A stretch of DNA of 64,000 nt from Membranipora membranacea. Lineage: Eukaryota; Bryozoa; Gymnolaemata; Cheilostomatida; Membraniporidae. The stretch covers positions 20,896,001-20,960,000 of the forward strand of contig OU612068.1 in the NCBI GenBank assembly GCA_914767715.1. Reading direction: 5' to 3'. Positions within the stretch are counted from its first letter, which is position 1. Each line of letters begins with the position of its first letter. The notes under the pieces were generated by a model. That model was not told where the DNA came from, did no database searches, and saw nothing but the letters and a program-made list of their open reading frames with translations. Below, in pieces: positions 12,399 to 25,600 of this stretch. Made by a program: the position numbers and the translations under genes.

Positions 12399-15300
12399 AA
12401 TACACGATCATGAAGCAACAAATTAACCTACCATAACTGACAGTCAGGTTCCTCTCTTCATTTTCTACATTATCTCCTGATTTCTGCCCAAGGATTGCTT
12501 CTAGAAATTAGGTTAAGTCAGGTATAGTAGGCCTCTCTGAAGGAATAACTGACCAGCGTAGTGTTAAAGTTTGAAACCTAAAAAGAAGATATGGATTGGT
12601 GTCTAGATGAAGCAACAATTGAAGGAATTAAGAAACGGCTGTTAAAGAATATGGAAAAAACCTTAGTCTCATGGCCATATATGGTAAAACTGAGCCATCA
12701 GGACGACTTTTATGATTCTCAGAAAATTATTAGGCCACCTATTATGCCCCCACAGGTGTGCCCTAATTTGCAATCATAACACTGATATTTATATTTATCC
12801 GGCTCTGAGGATTAGCATGTATTTCGAATGTGATTGGCACTTATTGTTCAAATCAGGGCTTATCTAGACCAGTCTAATAATATAGAGTATAGACTAATAT
12901 CATTATATTACGCAGTTTGTGTGAGGGCAGTCTATACTATTCAAACTAAGCCCAAGTTCCAAATATGATCAACCTGTCTGGGTGGTCATGTGACTATTTG
13001 TTATTGTTATTGAAATGAAATCTGCCAATCACAACATCATAGAATGTCTACACATATACCTTTCAATTTGGAATCGGAGTTATCAGTTGGTTGCACAGAC
13101 AACTCATAATGCTATTAATTTTGGGAGTTGATGGTGGGTTAAGCATTTCCTCATTGTGAAATTCATAGTTAGTCACACTCGTTATGCGTGGAAAAGAGCA
13201 AAAAAACATATAGTCCTCTGATATTCTTTGAGAGATCTGAAGAATTGCTAATGATCTTTTTTTTCACAACTTTTTGTAATTTATTTCACACATAATGTAA
13301 AATATCCGACCAGGATGACATTGTCTACCTAATAAAATAAATAAATCTTATAACTCACAAAGATGATGGCATATTTGATGGCTTAGATAGCCTGTGGCCA
13401 TCGGTAATGTAAGCCTCAACTTAAGAGTTCTTGATAGATGGGTAGGGCTCACCACCACATTAGGACACCAAAAGACCACCACAATTGAACAAATAATGAG
13501 TAGCAAACTACGAATTAGCAAAATACAGGCAAGTTTCTTTTGATGACAATTATTCTGTCCTATGCTTGATGTTTTCGTTTCTGTAAACAAAGAGTTGAAA
13601 AATCAAGTCAGCCTCACAAAGAAAACATTCTGAGAATATAATGCAGCCAATAACAAAAAGAGAACTTCTTTGTTTGATGCTAATAAGGAGTATACAAAGA
13701 ATGCATAAAAACACTCACAACTTCTGTTGTAGAGTCATATTTTCCTTCTCTCAGTCTTTCGTTGGCCATCCATTTAGCAGGTTTGGGTCTATCAGTCTCA
13801 CCATCACGATAATAGTCGGCATTGTAAATGTCCTTGCTCGTTCCAAAATCTGCCAGCTTTACCACAAATGTATGGTCAACACTGCAAGTTATGAAAAGTC
13901 ATGGAACAGAAATGTTTTAAATGAGAACACCCACACACTGGCAGTAGATTTTCAGAGAGTGTACAGCAACAACAGCAACATTATATCAGTTTTGATGGTT
14001 TTGGGAAACTCCGATTCTACATGTGCATGCTGCTGCAGGCTGGAGGGGCAAAGCTCCAAATGCAGGCAAGTTGGATAACAAGAGGGAGGGTTGATGAGCA
14101 TCCCACAATGCAATTTTGTGAATTTCCTACTAGGATCAGGGCAATAATTACCTATAATCATGACAAACGAGTTGAATCGCTTTTTAAAATCAGATACAAG
14201 AAAGTATGACAATATCAAGAACAATATAGTTATCTAGATCTTACAGGCAGTTTCTAGCAGCAATATCTCGATAAAACCTCATCAAACGTGTGATTACATG
14301 ACGTAATTTTGACAAAGAAACGAGGACAGAAACACTATCTTAAGCAAAGTGGATAGCTGAGCCAATTTGATTGCTAAAATTTTCAAATCAGGTAATAATT
14401 ACGTATTCTTAGAGATAGAGTTCATCATAATTATTTGTTTTAAAAAATATATGATCAGCCTAAAGTGGCTTTTTGCGTCTTGTCATAAGGTGTGTGATTT
14501 TTTTAAATTTGATGATATTATTTGCAATTTTAAGCAGTTTGGGTCAAATATTTTTGTTAGTTTCACAGATAAAAGGTCGATACATCGCACCTGTTGCGAG
14601 GCCATGCCGAGCCAAAAGGCCTCTGGGTGTACTGGAAATATAGAATAGTTCTTGCCTCTCCTAGTTGGCTATAACAGCTTTTAAATCACTGAACTAAGCC
14701 TCTTAGACCCTTGAACCACATCTAGCTGCTATTGTTGTAACCCTGTTTGTAGACCTTTCCAGTTTTCTCACACGTTGATTATCATCAGCAATTATGATTT
14801 TAGATCCGTTGTTAATTTGAACCATATCATTGACTTTAAAGAAACCAGCATTGCCCCCAACATCATCTTCAAAACTGGAGCCATTAGGAGAACCTAAAAT
14901 CAAAATATAGGTAATTAATTGCATAGAATTCTGCTTCATTCTTTTCAGTAAAACAACATTCATTCAGTCAACACCACAACAAGCATCGGGACTCCAGATC
15001 CTCTCTGATGAACAGAGCGGCAATGTGTTCGTGAGAGGATAATTCACGAACCTGCTAAATATTGGATTTCTCCTTGCTGAGAGATTGTGGCGACGCTATG
15101 CTGAATTGAAACAAGAAATCCGCCGGGATTCAGTAGATCAGGCTCAATATCGTACGCCTTTCTCCATACCTGCTCATGAGGTAACTCTCTGAGTTCACCA
15201 AAACTTACCAGTGGATCACTTGAAAACAATAAGATGGATGACTGTGCTATGGTTCCATTCTAAGGAATATTATGCATAACAAGATGTTACTCAATATGCA

Positions 15301-15439
15301 AGATGGCTTTAGGACAACATTGTTTTCTGTCTGTCTAGCAAACTATATCCTAAATCTTTTCTAAACCAAAAGCCGTTCATCCATGATTGATGATTTATTT
15401 CTGAGTATATTTTAATGATACTACAAGATTGCACCTCCC

Positions 15440-15770
15440 TCGGAAAAATAAAAATGCCCCGGTTATAAGGCACCCCACAGCTATAAGGCACCCCTTGAAA
15501 GGAGAACTGACCTTGATAAGAAAACAACTTGATAAGAACTCGCAACATCATGTTTACAAGGCACTGAGCTATTCAGCCTCTTGTACCTATTCAGCTGTTC
15601 AGCCAATTCAACCTACTCAGCCTCTATTCATCCCGCTTGTAAGGTGAGGTTTTGGTCCAAGTCAAATATAAAAATGCTTCAAATTATAGCCGCGCCTATA
15701 TGCTCCTCTCTTATAGGCGCCCTCACCTATAAGGCATGCGCCTTATAGGTGAGGTATTACGGTATGTTTC
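15440..15770. repeat. Repeat-rich stretch with palindrome, upstream of pseudogene 1
   Basis: Multiple copies of a CTATAAGGCRCC-like word in both orientations, ending in a palindrome of 15-bp arms around ATGC (CCTCACCTATAAGGC / GCCTTATAGGTGAGG, about 15729-15762). It looks like the end of a transposon, but I could not define the other boundary. Confidence 0.4.
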
Positions 15771-15935
15771 TGTGAATTTATAGAGGTTACCACTTTTGAA
15801 CTGCAGTAGCAATGAGCACTGTTTTACTCAAACAAGTTTGTCCAAACGACTGCAACTATGACAACAATAATAATGGACGCTGAACCTTGTCAAAAAGGTT
15901 TTGCATTGTATAAGAGGATAGGTAGCTGAGCACAT

Positions 15936-15954
15936 TACCATGGTAACCAATGGG
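15936..15954 (-). promoter_or_regulatory. X-box/CCAAT-like conserved block, pseudogene 1
   Basis: TACCATGGTAACCAATGGG, the same block as before RTK-A and RTK-C. Here the X-box palindrome is nearly perfect (GGTTACCATGGTAA on the gene strand). It marks the old promoter of the decayed copy although its first exon is gone. Confidence 0.4.
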
Positions 15955-17939
15955 AAAGCTGCCTCAAGACATTCTTCAATACCAGCAAAACACACAACAT
16001 TCAAAGTTTGTATTTTGCATTAAATTTCCATTTCAACTGATAGTGAATTGGCAGCACCCTACTGCCAAGTATGAGTTGCTAAATGTTTTCCTGCCTGCAT
16101 GTAGAATTATCTGTCATTCATTTTAGAATTATCTGTCATTCATTCTAGAATTATCTGTCATTCAATCTCATTACAAATAATAATGATTTTATATAACATC
16201 AAATTTTTAGGGTGTTGGGAAATTTATTATTAGTATAGACAGCATAAATAACAACCTATCATTAGATAGAATTCGAAGTTGTAAGCGACATTATATGGCG
16301 ATTGGTTTTATTTCATAAATTCACCCTGGTTGACAGCATTATCACTTTGTGCATAAACTTACTATTATATATGGTTACGGGTTTTTGGTACGGCGTTCAC
16401 CCCCCCCCCCCACCTTTCTTTGAGATATTATGACCGAACTTCAGAACGAAAAAGGCAACAATGATGACAATATTGTATGAATATCCTATCACATATGGCA
16501 CGTCTCTGAACACTTATGGTTCCTGTACATCATGCAACTAATATCACACCTTATAATAAAAGCACGAGAACACTGCTAAAAATTATCACCAACTTCGATG
16601 TCATTAATTCAACCGAGGGCTGTTACTGTTACTGTAATACCCCTGTTACTCCTTGGTACAACACTAATATCATCAAAGTGAAACTGCCTGCCAAAGTCGT
16701 GTCATGTATACACCATTAGCGCATCAATAAGTATATGCAGCAGCAGCAGCATCAGGACCATCGTTCAATACAGTAGCATTCTGACTGTTGTGCTGTCAGT
16801 AGCATTGCAACCATCATCCAATACAGTAGTGCTTTGACCGACAAAATATTCAGCTGCAGCGTCATCATCACACAGCAGATTTATATTGCAATCGACAATC
16901 AGTATAATATCATTTTAATCATCTCCTAGAACAGTTGTTTTCTGATCGTTGTGTAAACTTGTACTAAATCGGCTACAGCAGAGCTAGAGAACATAATTTA
17001 TATCAAATAATCATATACTGATCGAGAGCCAATGTAACAACTTAACGCATAAAAGGATAAGGATACATCCAGGTCAGAATATTTCAATCTTATATAGCTA
17101 TATATTTATATACATATTTTCCTTTCATTAAACTTTTAGAATAATAGTCAGGGTAATTTAATAAATAATTAATAATAAATGATAATTCAATCTCTTTGCT
17201 TGTCTGGTTGACAAAAATAAGACATTGTACCCGTCTCACTATACGATGGTTTCGATTATGTAGTCAGCGACTACACAAGCAGAGTTCAGAGTTCACTTGT
17301 TGACAGCCTTGTTGGCGCATCGGTATCATCAGAGCGGAAATATTGAATGAGTTTCATAAATCAGAGAGCTGCCACTCAGTCACTCAAATCGACATTTTGT
17401 TGGATTGTATAGTGCAATCATTTGATAATCTTGATATTACAAGAAGTGAAGTAGCATCACAGTATCATTGAATAAAATTAAGTGCAACTTGAGACGTACA
17501 GGTACCCATAGTACTCAGAGGCTCTGGATAGCAAGTTTGCTCTTGCATCTAATAGAGACCCTCTTGTGGCTTGAATAATAACGATAAAGCCTGATAAGAA
17601 TTATAATTATAATCTGTAATCCTATTATTGTGTATAGAATTTGGAAAATCATAAAAGCTGATAGTGCACCATCACATAGAACTCTTATCATAAAATAATA
17701 ACCGACTCGCTCAAGAAAGAGTAGACTAGGAGCAATCCAACTACACCTTGTTGTCTTCATTCTCTCTACTTGATAGAGAAGATAACTCAATTCTAGCAGG
17801 TGAATCCTGCTGTAAATCTTATAACAGAGTTGACCAATCAGATGCTGAATTCATGATCATCGTTTCATTACTTTATGGTACTGACTCAGCATTTTGATAT
17901 GGGCAATTAATGTGAACAGAAAGTTATTAAAACCGCATG

Positions 17940-18420
17940 CCAATGTGTTAGTAATAAATTAATGCATCATAAGGTTTTTGATGGTATTACTATAAGGAAG
18001 CCACCAAAATATGGTGACAGTTAGAAATGTGAGACAAACAAATGCAAGTGTAAATTTAAATGTAAATGTAAATACAAATATGAAAATAAAAAATACAAGT
18101 AAAATAGAATATACATTCAAACAAACAAATGCATATAATTGTTTCACATTATTGATAATTTTCTCAGCGGTCTCTTAGTTAATTGTTTTATTATTTTGTT
18201 TATGATTTTGGTATATAAGAAAATAAAAGACATCAACATAGCAGTTTGGCGGTCAGGTATTCTTCTTCATTCTCGGCATTTTCAGCATTTTCTTCACTTT
18301 GTCCTGATTTTTGTTTTAAGGTTGTTACTAAGAATTCCTGTAATTGTAATAAATTATAGTAGGCCTAGCAGAAGGACCATGCAGCTTTTTATGGCCTTAA
18401 ACGAAAAAGGGATGATTTCA
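17940..18420 (-). pseudogene. Pseudogene 2: decayed 3' kinase fragment
   Basis: 18245-18393 matches RTK-C exon 22: it begins FKAIKSC and keeps the region coding for the acidic Glu/Asn repeat. A small deletion and an in-frame TAA break it early. The flank 17940-18130 matches the RTK-C intron at about 44860-45000. Nothing of the upstream kinase remains; to the right the sequence passes into the 3' flank of RTK-B. It is the stump of another array member. Confidence 0.65.
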
Positions 18421-19033
18421 CGAGTGAGTTTGCTAATTTGAGTACCTTTATGCAAGCACATTGTTTTGCCATACGGTAGCCCCCTTATTTTTAGACTTAT
18501 CAAAGATCCTGCCCTCCTTGCGCTATGCGACTTTATTACTCCAAAAACAACGGATATTTATGGTGTGTATGATTTAAGATTAAAGCAAAAACAAATTTAT
18601 TATTTGAAGTTATTATTTTTGTGGCTCTGGAAGGTCTTATGAGTCAGGAGTGTCCTGGTATCACTTCTATAGCAAGAACAGTTGTGTGAACATATAAACA
18701 GACCGAATTAAGACTATAAGAATATATGGATCTAGGAAGCTCAGCCATTTAATTGGATGGTAAGAAATCACCCTTATATTTTTGTATTTTGATGAGAACG
18801 TGAATAAATAGAGAAATATTTGCATGCAATATCATATGTTGGTATTGTATTAATAGTTATATTTCCGATAGATAGACCATATTTATGGATGGTATTTTAA
18901 ACTCAGGGCAGTAATCCATCCATCCTCAGAGAAAGTTAGATATTTCAAGGAATTATATTTTGAGAAAAGGATGGGACGCGTCGGTACACTTTTATTGAAA
19001 TCCATTTCTATGAGCTGAAAGAAGTTATTATTG

Positions 19034-19672
19034 TTAAGTTTGAGCTGCTACATAATCACACTTCAGGACATAGATTCCCAAATCAGGAGTTGTGTCCTTT
19101 GATTTGTAGTAATGAGCATTCACTTCTCTATCAACAACTACAAAAAACAATTTAAGGTATTGAAGTCGACTAATGACATGATGATTTCTAACAGTCCATA
19201 GCAAGGAAATATGATTGCATAGCGTTAATTGCGATGAGGAAACATTCCTAATAATGGTTAAAGTTCAACCAAACAGAATATTGGTTAAAATTGGTTAGAT
19301 CTAATATGTCGAGTATAGAGGAAAAAAACCTGATGACATGCATGTTGAAATACATAATAGTTGCTACAACTCATTCATTCTAAAAGAAGTTTGTTCCCTC
19401 CGTGAATGCCAAGGAATACTTAAAACCCACGTTTCTCAGACAAACTTGTTCTAGTTCAATCAGAGCTACCTTCTCCCATTGTATAGCGCATTTTATTTAC
19501 TCACGTTTGATATGGCTAAGCTCTGTACTGGAGTATATATCACACATCTCTAAAGGTATGTCTATATAGTCTGATATGGAGAGATAGTTATGTGGGATGT
19601 CTTTAGTGTGCTGCCTTACATAGTCATCAGCCTGATCGCTATCATTTGGGACTTCATAATGGTGATAATCCG
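19034..19672 (-). other. RTK-B cytoplasmic tail exons
   Basis: Exon 19505-19672 encodes a tail with repeated tyrosines (HHYEVP, DDYVRQHTKD, HNYLSISDYIDIP, DIYSS). At its end the reading frame would stop after HIKRE, but a strong donor (AAAC|GTGAGT) lies there and the next exon 19034-19137 joins in phase, giving VDREVNAHYYKSKDTTPD and ending YVAAQT. The same last exon exists in RTK-C and RTK-D, which supports the splice. An intron-retained form would simply end earlier. Confidence 0.7.
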
Positions 19673-22600
19673 CTAAACAAACAATTTAAAACACATAATT
19701 TATGATACACAATATATATTTCACATTTTGTAATACACAATTTAAAATACAAAATGATAATACATAACTTATAATACATAATTTATGATACACAATTTAT
19801 TATACACAATTTATAATACACATTTGTAACACACAATTTTTAATACACAATAATGTTTCATAATTTGTAATACAAAAATTCTTATTCACAATTAATAATA
19901 CACAAGTTATAATACACCAGATATGAGACACGAGATTTGAGACACACGACACATGATACACGACACAAGAAACACATGACAAGCAACACATGACAAGCAA
20001 CACATGACAAGCAACACATGACACATGACACACGTCACATAAGACATGATCATCACGCAACATAAATTAACCTACCATATCTGACAGTCCGGTTCCTCTC
20101 TTCATTTTCTACATTATCTCCTGATTTCCGCCTAAGGATTGCTTCTAGAAATTCCTTTAGATGGAAAATAGTAGGCCTCTCTGAAGGAATAATTGACCAG
20201 CATAGTGTTAAAGTGTGAAACCTAAAAAGAAGATATGGATTGGAGTCTAGATGAAGCAACAATGGAAGATATTGAAACTGCTAGTGCATTTTGTTTTAGT
20301 TTTATTTTCCCCACTTTGGCCGTAATTTCTTGTGCACGTTATGTAAAACGTCTGACCAGGATGATATTGTCTGCCAAATAACAAGTGTCTCAATAAATAA
20401 ATCTTATAACTCACAAGAATGATGGCATCTGTGTTGGCTTAGAAGGCCTGTGGCCCTCACTAATGTACGTCTCAACTTGAGAGTTCTGGATAGATGGATA
20501 AGGCTCACCACCATTTGTGAACAACTCCCACATGAGGACACCAAAAGACCACTAAAATCGAACAAAAAATGAGTAATCAATAACAAGAAAAAAAGAAAAT
20601 ACAGGTTTGTTTTTTGTTTCTGACAATTCCTCTGTTCTACGTTTGATGTTTTCGTTTCTATTTATAAATAGTGGAAAAATCAGGTCATTTGGTTACACAG
20701 ACAAATCTGTTATCACAGTCAGATATGATCTGGAATATAAAGTTCGGTCAGGGAGATAAAAATGTTTTACAACTTCTTGCTATGGCTATATCAGTTTTCC
20801 TGTGCACACTTTAGCTTGGCCTAGTTCGTTTTTTTTGTCACTCTTTCTGGAGCTTTGAGAAAAAGATTGTGTTTCAAAATTGTTCATACATACTAGTATT
20901 CATCAGCTTAACACACAGTAAGACTATGAAGAGAAACTTCATCAAGTGAAACCAGAGTTAAAACAATCATTATAGACAACATACGCTGAAGTCGCTCTTT
21001 ATCAAGGGATTTCCTGTTTTTATAGCATTTATATAATGTCATGGTTAGTCTGTTATTCTTCTCTTCATTCCACATCTCTGTCTCATTCTGAGAATATAGA
21101 CAGTTTTCTGAGCTCTTATTATTGCCTAAATTCGGAGTTGTCCTCTCTCCAGTTTGGTACTTCTAACCAATGAACTAAACCTTTAGTTCATTGTTCTAAC
21201 CCACGCCACATAGGAAAAACCTGCTGAAAGAGGGTTATCTTGAAAACCGCTTATGTTAGGATAAAAATCGTTTTTGATTCAGAGTATGCACCATTGAAAA
21301 CCCAAATCATTGGAGGCTTGTGTGTTGACAAATCTATATTTTAGCAATGAAACTCATGAAAAATTCTGCCAAATTGTCCGAAAACCAGGCAGAAAATGCT
21401 ATAATTGACTATCCAAATGCTCAAATTGTTTCCCAAACTATGTCCACGTGAGTTTTCAATGTTGCAGATTCTGAATCAAAAATCATTTTTATCCTATTAT
21501 AAGCGGTTTTCCAGATAACCCTCTTTTCAGCACGTTTTTCCTATGCGGCGTGGGTTAAAAGTACCAATGCGGAGAGAGGACAACTCCGAATTGAGGCCTA
21601 AATCAGAGCTCAGAAAACTGTCTATTTAAGTAAATTAAGGGATAATACAAAATCACATAAAAACACTCACAACTTCTGTTGTAGAGTCATATTTTCCTTC
21701 TCTCAGACTTTCAATGGCCATCCATTTAACAGGTTTGGGTCTATCCGTCTCACCATCAAGATAATAGTCCGCACTGTAAATGTCCTTGCTCATTCCAAAA
21801 TCTGCCAGCTTTACCACAAATGTATGATCAACACTGCAAGTTACGGAAAGTCATGAAACAGAAATGTTTTAAATGAGAACACCCACACCCTGGCAGTAGG
21901 TTTTCAGAGAGTGTACAGCAACAATAGCAACAATAGCAAAATTAGATTTAATTAGGTTTAATTCAACTTGACCGCTTTTCGGGAAGCTCCCATACTACAT
22001 GTGTGCTGCCACAGGCTTGAGGGGATGCAACTCCAAATGCAGACGGGTTGGATCAAAATTGGGAGTGTTGATAAGCATCTCACAATGCAATTTTCTTGAG
22101 TTCCTGCTAGCATCATATCAAGAATTACCTATATGAGATAACCATGACAACCGATCAATATTGAATTGCTTTTTTCCTTCAGATACGAGAAAGCACGATA
22201 ATATCAAGATCAATATATTTTTAACTATATCTTACAGGCAGTTTCTGGCAGCAATATCTCTATGGAGTAATCTTCTCTCGTCTAAATAACACAAAGCACT
22301 CGAAACCTGCATTCCAAAGTGTGTCAGGTCTCCTTTAGTGAAATTCTGTAATTAAAACACCATCATATACTGTTATCATTCCCTACTCTTAACTTGGATA
22401 GATATTTAAAAAATTATAATTATGATTTCCATGCCATTGTGGACCAGGAACAATTGAAGAAATTTAATCAAAAACAACATAACATTACATAACAGAACAC
22501 AACTATGACACTGAGCAACTGTATGTTTTTGGCACAGTACAAAACTTTTCCACCCTCGAGCAGCAAATTTTAGCTAAAGTTTATTAGTTTATTAGTTATT

Positions 22601-25600
22601 AGTTCATTAGTTCGGCTATTGTTGGCTGAAGTGAGAGTCTGCTCCTTTAGAGTACCAACTAATAGTCAGCAAGAGGCACCATCTCATCCAGTAGACTTTT
22701 TGTTTGTTTGTAAGAAAACAGCAAAGGCAAAGGCTCAGGCTAGCAAGTGATATGTGATGTTCTATTTATGGGGATGTAACTAAAAAGGTTGAACTGTTTA
22801 CTTGTACTTGATTCTTCTATGCTGCCTAGCAGTGCGCATAGTCTTAGGCAGGGAGGTTCATGGTGAAAGCCCTAAGATTGTTTTATCTCTTGTTGTCTAC
22901 ATACTGACTTAATGGTTAGGTATATGTTTAGAAATTCTTTCATTACACTCGCTCAGGTCCGCTCTCTTTGAAGTCGAACACTACTCTTGTTGCTTGAATC
23001 ATAAAACAAGTCAGACTAATTGCCAGCACAATCTGGATAATTCAAAATACTTAGAAATCTACACAATGATCAGATGTAAAATCAACATTAATAACTAAGG
23101 TCAAGTAACACCCAAGTAACTTAAGTATATGTGGCATAATGTGAGGTGTTTGTCTTGGTTACTGGTCAGTAACAAAATTTGATATGTAACTACATCATCT
23201 CACTTTTGTTAAATTCTCGAATTAAAAGCCGCAATCTACTCACCATACCGGGACGCCGGACAAGTGAGCATAAATCTCCAAGCGCCATATAGGGGAGGAC
23301 AACTAATGGTCGATATTTCTCCGCCACCACAACACCAAGTGTACCTAGAATATTGGCATGCCTGAACCCATGAAGAAAACAGGCTTCATCTAAAAACCTC
23401 TTCAATTTATCTGCAGTAACATCTTCGTTGTCTAAAATGATAAAAAGCTGTATAAGTTTGATACATAGAAGTTTGGGGGCCGGAACAAGTCAACCTTGAA
23501 AGCTCCCCAAGTGGGACTTGAACAGAGACTTTGCGGCACCAATCGCTTGGCAGTGCATGCACAGGCAGTTATTGTACAAACAAAGCGGCTCGTGTAAACC
23601 CCACAGATTTTTGGCTTTCCAAAGATTCATTCAGCATAACCCTTACCTTTGATAGTTTTAACTGCAACAGTCTTCAGTCTGTTTCCATCTATATTCAGCT
23701 GTCCACGAAACACTTTGCCGAAATGACCTAAAAGACATAGTTACAAAGATTGAATCACATACTAAGATCACCTTCAGTGCAGCTTCTCCTCTCTGTCATT
23801 GTGTATCAAGTTACAACTAGGACTCTGATGATTGCCGCTGTCTTGTAAGTCTATATAAAAACATCATTAAAACCAGTGAGAAAATATGAACAAAGTAGAA
23901 TAGGAAAAAAAATTATCCATCGATTAGAAGTTATAAGAACCATAGGGAGATAACTCCATTGATGAGGCAAATCAGCTGCCATAGTAAGACTGAAACAGGT
24001 ACCAAAATTTAGGTCCGGGTCGGGTTTTTCAGTTTTTGACTATCAAGCAGGACCAGGTTGGGCTGGACTTGGGTTGCCTTAGGGGCGAAGCGGGTCGGCT
24101 AAATAATAGTCATTGGTTATACAACTGATGAGATAAATTGGCCCTGGGTGAACAGGGATTAACAGAGCTAAAACATAGCCCTACATAGAGGACTACTAAT
24201 AATAGTTATTAAACTTGGACATCATTTTCAGCTAGTCCATCTGATTCTTGTTGTCAATTTTGACCTAATCAATGAATTTGTTATGGGGGCAACAGGAAAA
24301 ATATGGATCCACTCCCAAGGGTGCCTATAGATTTTTATAATAGTTGCTGTTATAGGTCTTTAAGTGAGCTTAATTAATTTACTAGCCTTTATTAGTTTTG
24401 TCCTTTTCAATGGCTGTGTATCCTAATGCACGAGTACTCTACAGATTTTATGAACCTATCATCACGCTTCCAATTAGTGGAAGATTTTAAAATAGAGCAC
24501 TCTGCATTTTTCAAATGGTTTTTAATCATCTTTATCATAGAGGTTTGGCTACTAGATCAGTTGTACGTAATGAATCCGTCATTGCATATTTAGAGCAAAC
24601 AGGCAATATACTATACAATGCGTGGATATAGCTCATCATTAGGAAGCTTGCTGTAAGATTTTTTATTCATAAGCGCATCACAAATACATATATATATATA
24701 TATATATATAAAAACTTTTATTGCAAAAACCATCATCCGAAGATGTTCTCCCTGATGTGCAAAGGAACAAAAAAAAAACAATCAAACTAAAATCAAGGGA
24801 ATAAAACACAATTTAATGAAAACAGATGTTGTGACAATGCAAATTTAAATGTACGTAGAGTAAATATACATAGCCTACCTTGTCCTATAGGAGAGGATTC
24901 AGAATCTAAATGAAGCTTGGCAGGATCGATCAGCATTCCTTTTCTGATTTCAGGTAGTACAACTAAGGCTGAAACAAACAGACATTATATATCAAAATAG
25001 AATATTGCAGTATGTGATTCAATTGGGGACCTAAAACTTTTAACTTTTAAAAACCTTCTTATGCATTGTAGTTCTATTTTGCAAACATAATGATCTTGTA
25101 ACAGTAGTAGAATGATTATTGTATAGTTAGTATTGATGTTCTTTAAAAAAACAATCATTTTTAAAAATAAAACATAGTCATGGATAAAAACAAACACAAA
25201 TAAATGTTAAAAAGCGCAAATACATCCAAAAGTCTAATTGTTTAGAGAATGAACAAATTATCAATGGTTTGGGAATTGAACATTTAGGAAATTTATACTG
25301 AGCAAGTTTTTTGGAAGGAGAAGACCAGTAGTACATACGTCCGTGTGGGATATGTGGAGGTTGAAGGCAGGGTGTCCTCAACTTTCTGAAGCTGAGAACA
25401 GCTATGACTACCATTATGACAGATATACCTATGATTATCACAGCTACTGCCCATCCTGGAAACAGTGTATCTAAAATAAAAGATATGATAGGCATTTAAC
25501 ATGGGAGACTGTTGTTGTGATAACTCACAGGTGATAGCGTGGCGCTGGCAAATGTGTTGGCTTTGATTTGTTGGATCAAGTGAGAGAGCCAATGACAATT

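Larger units (their letters stand above)
11675..15218 (-). pseudogene. Pseudogene 1: decayed RTK copy (NHL plus kinase remnants)
   Basis: Recognisable parts, 5' to 3': exon 2 (15052-15218, intact length 167); exon 3 (14591-14893, 27 nt shorter with an in-frame stop at 14703-14705); then exons 4-18 missing. Kinase remnants follow: a catalytic-loop piece 14245-14283 reading YRDIAARNC (His lost); an intact activation-loop exon 13719-13881 (ADFGTSKDIYNADYYRDG); exon 21 remnant 13359-13478 with a 17-nt deletion and its acceptor AG changed to GG; exon 22 remnant 12432-12577 with a stop at 12508-12510; and a tail start (HDYEDPDDSDQAD) ending at 11675. Exon 1 is absent; a repeat-rich stretch (15440-15770) sits where it would be. 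The intron after the activation-loop exon matches RTK-B, so the copy derives from an RTK-B-like gene. Confidence 0.8.
15219..17939. other. Intergenic stretch, no gene recognised
   Basis: Contains the repeat-rich piece 15440-15770, an old upstream region with the X-box-like block (15936-15954), a poly-C run (about 16399-16410) and, at about 17770-17930, a piece related to 40180-40330 upstream of RTK-B. Short open frames here show no domain. Confidence 0.5.

Noticed and set aside
13680-13865. Activation-loop frame considered as a live gene
   Set aside because: The exon is open, but flanking exons carry stops, a lost acceptor and large deletions.
17515-17790. 91-codon minus-strand frame with a hydrophobic stretch that could be a membrane helix
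   Set aside because: Does not resemble the receptor TM exons, and its 5' end overlaps a stretch shared with non-coding sequence at 40180-40330.
20404-20586. 60-codon minus-strand frame over the RTK-B WSFG exon
   Set aside because: It is the wrong frame of the real kinase exon 20415-20551.
24691-24710. (TA)n run, and (GA)n runs near 5508 and 34930
   Set aside because: Ordinary microsatellites without further structure.
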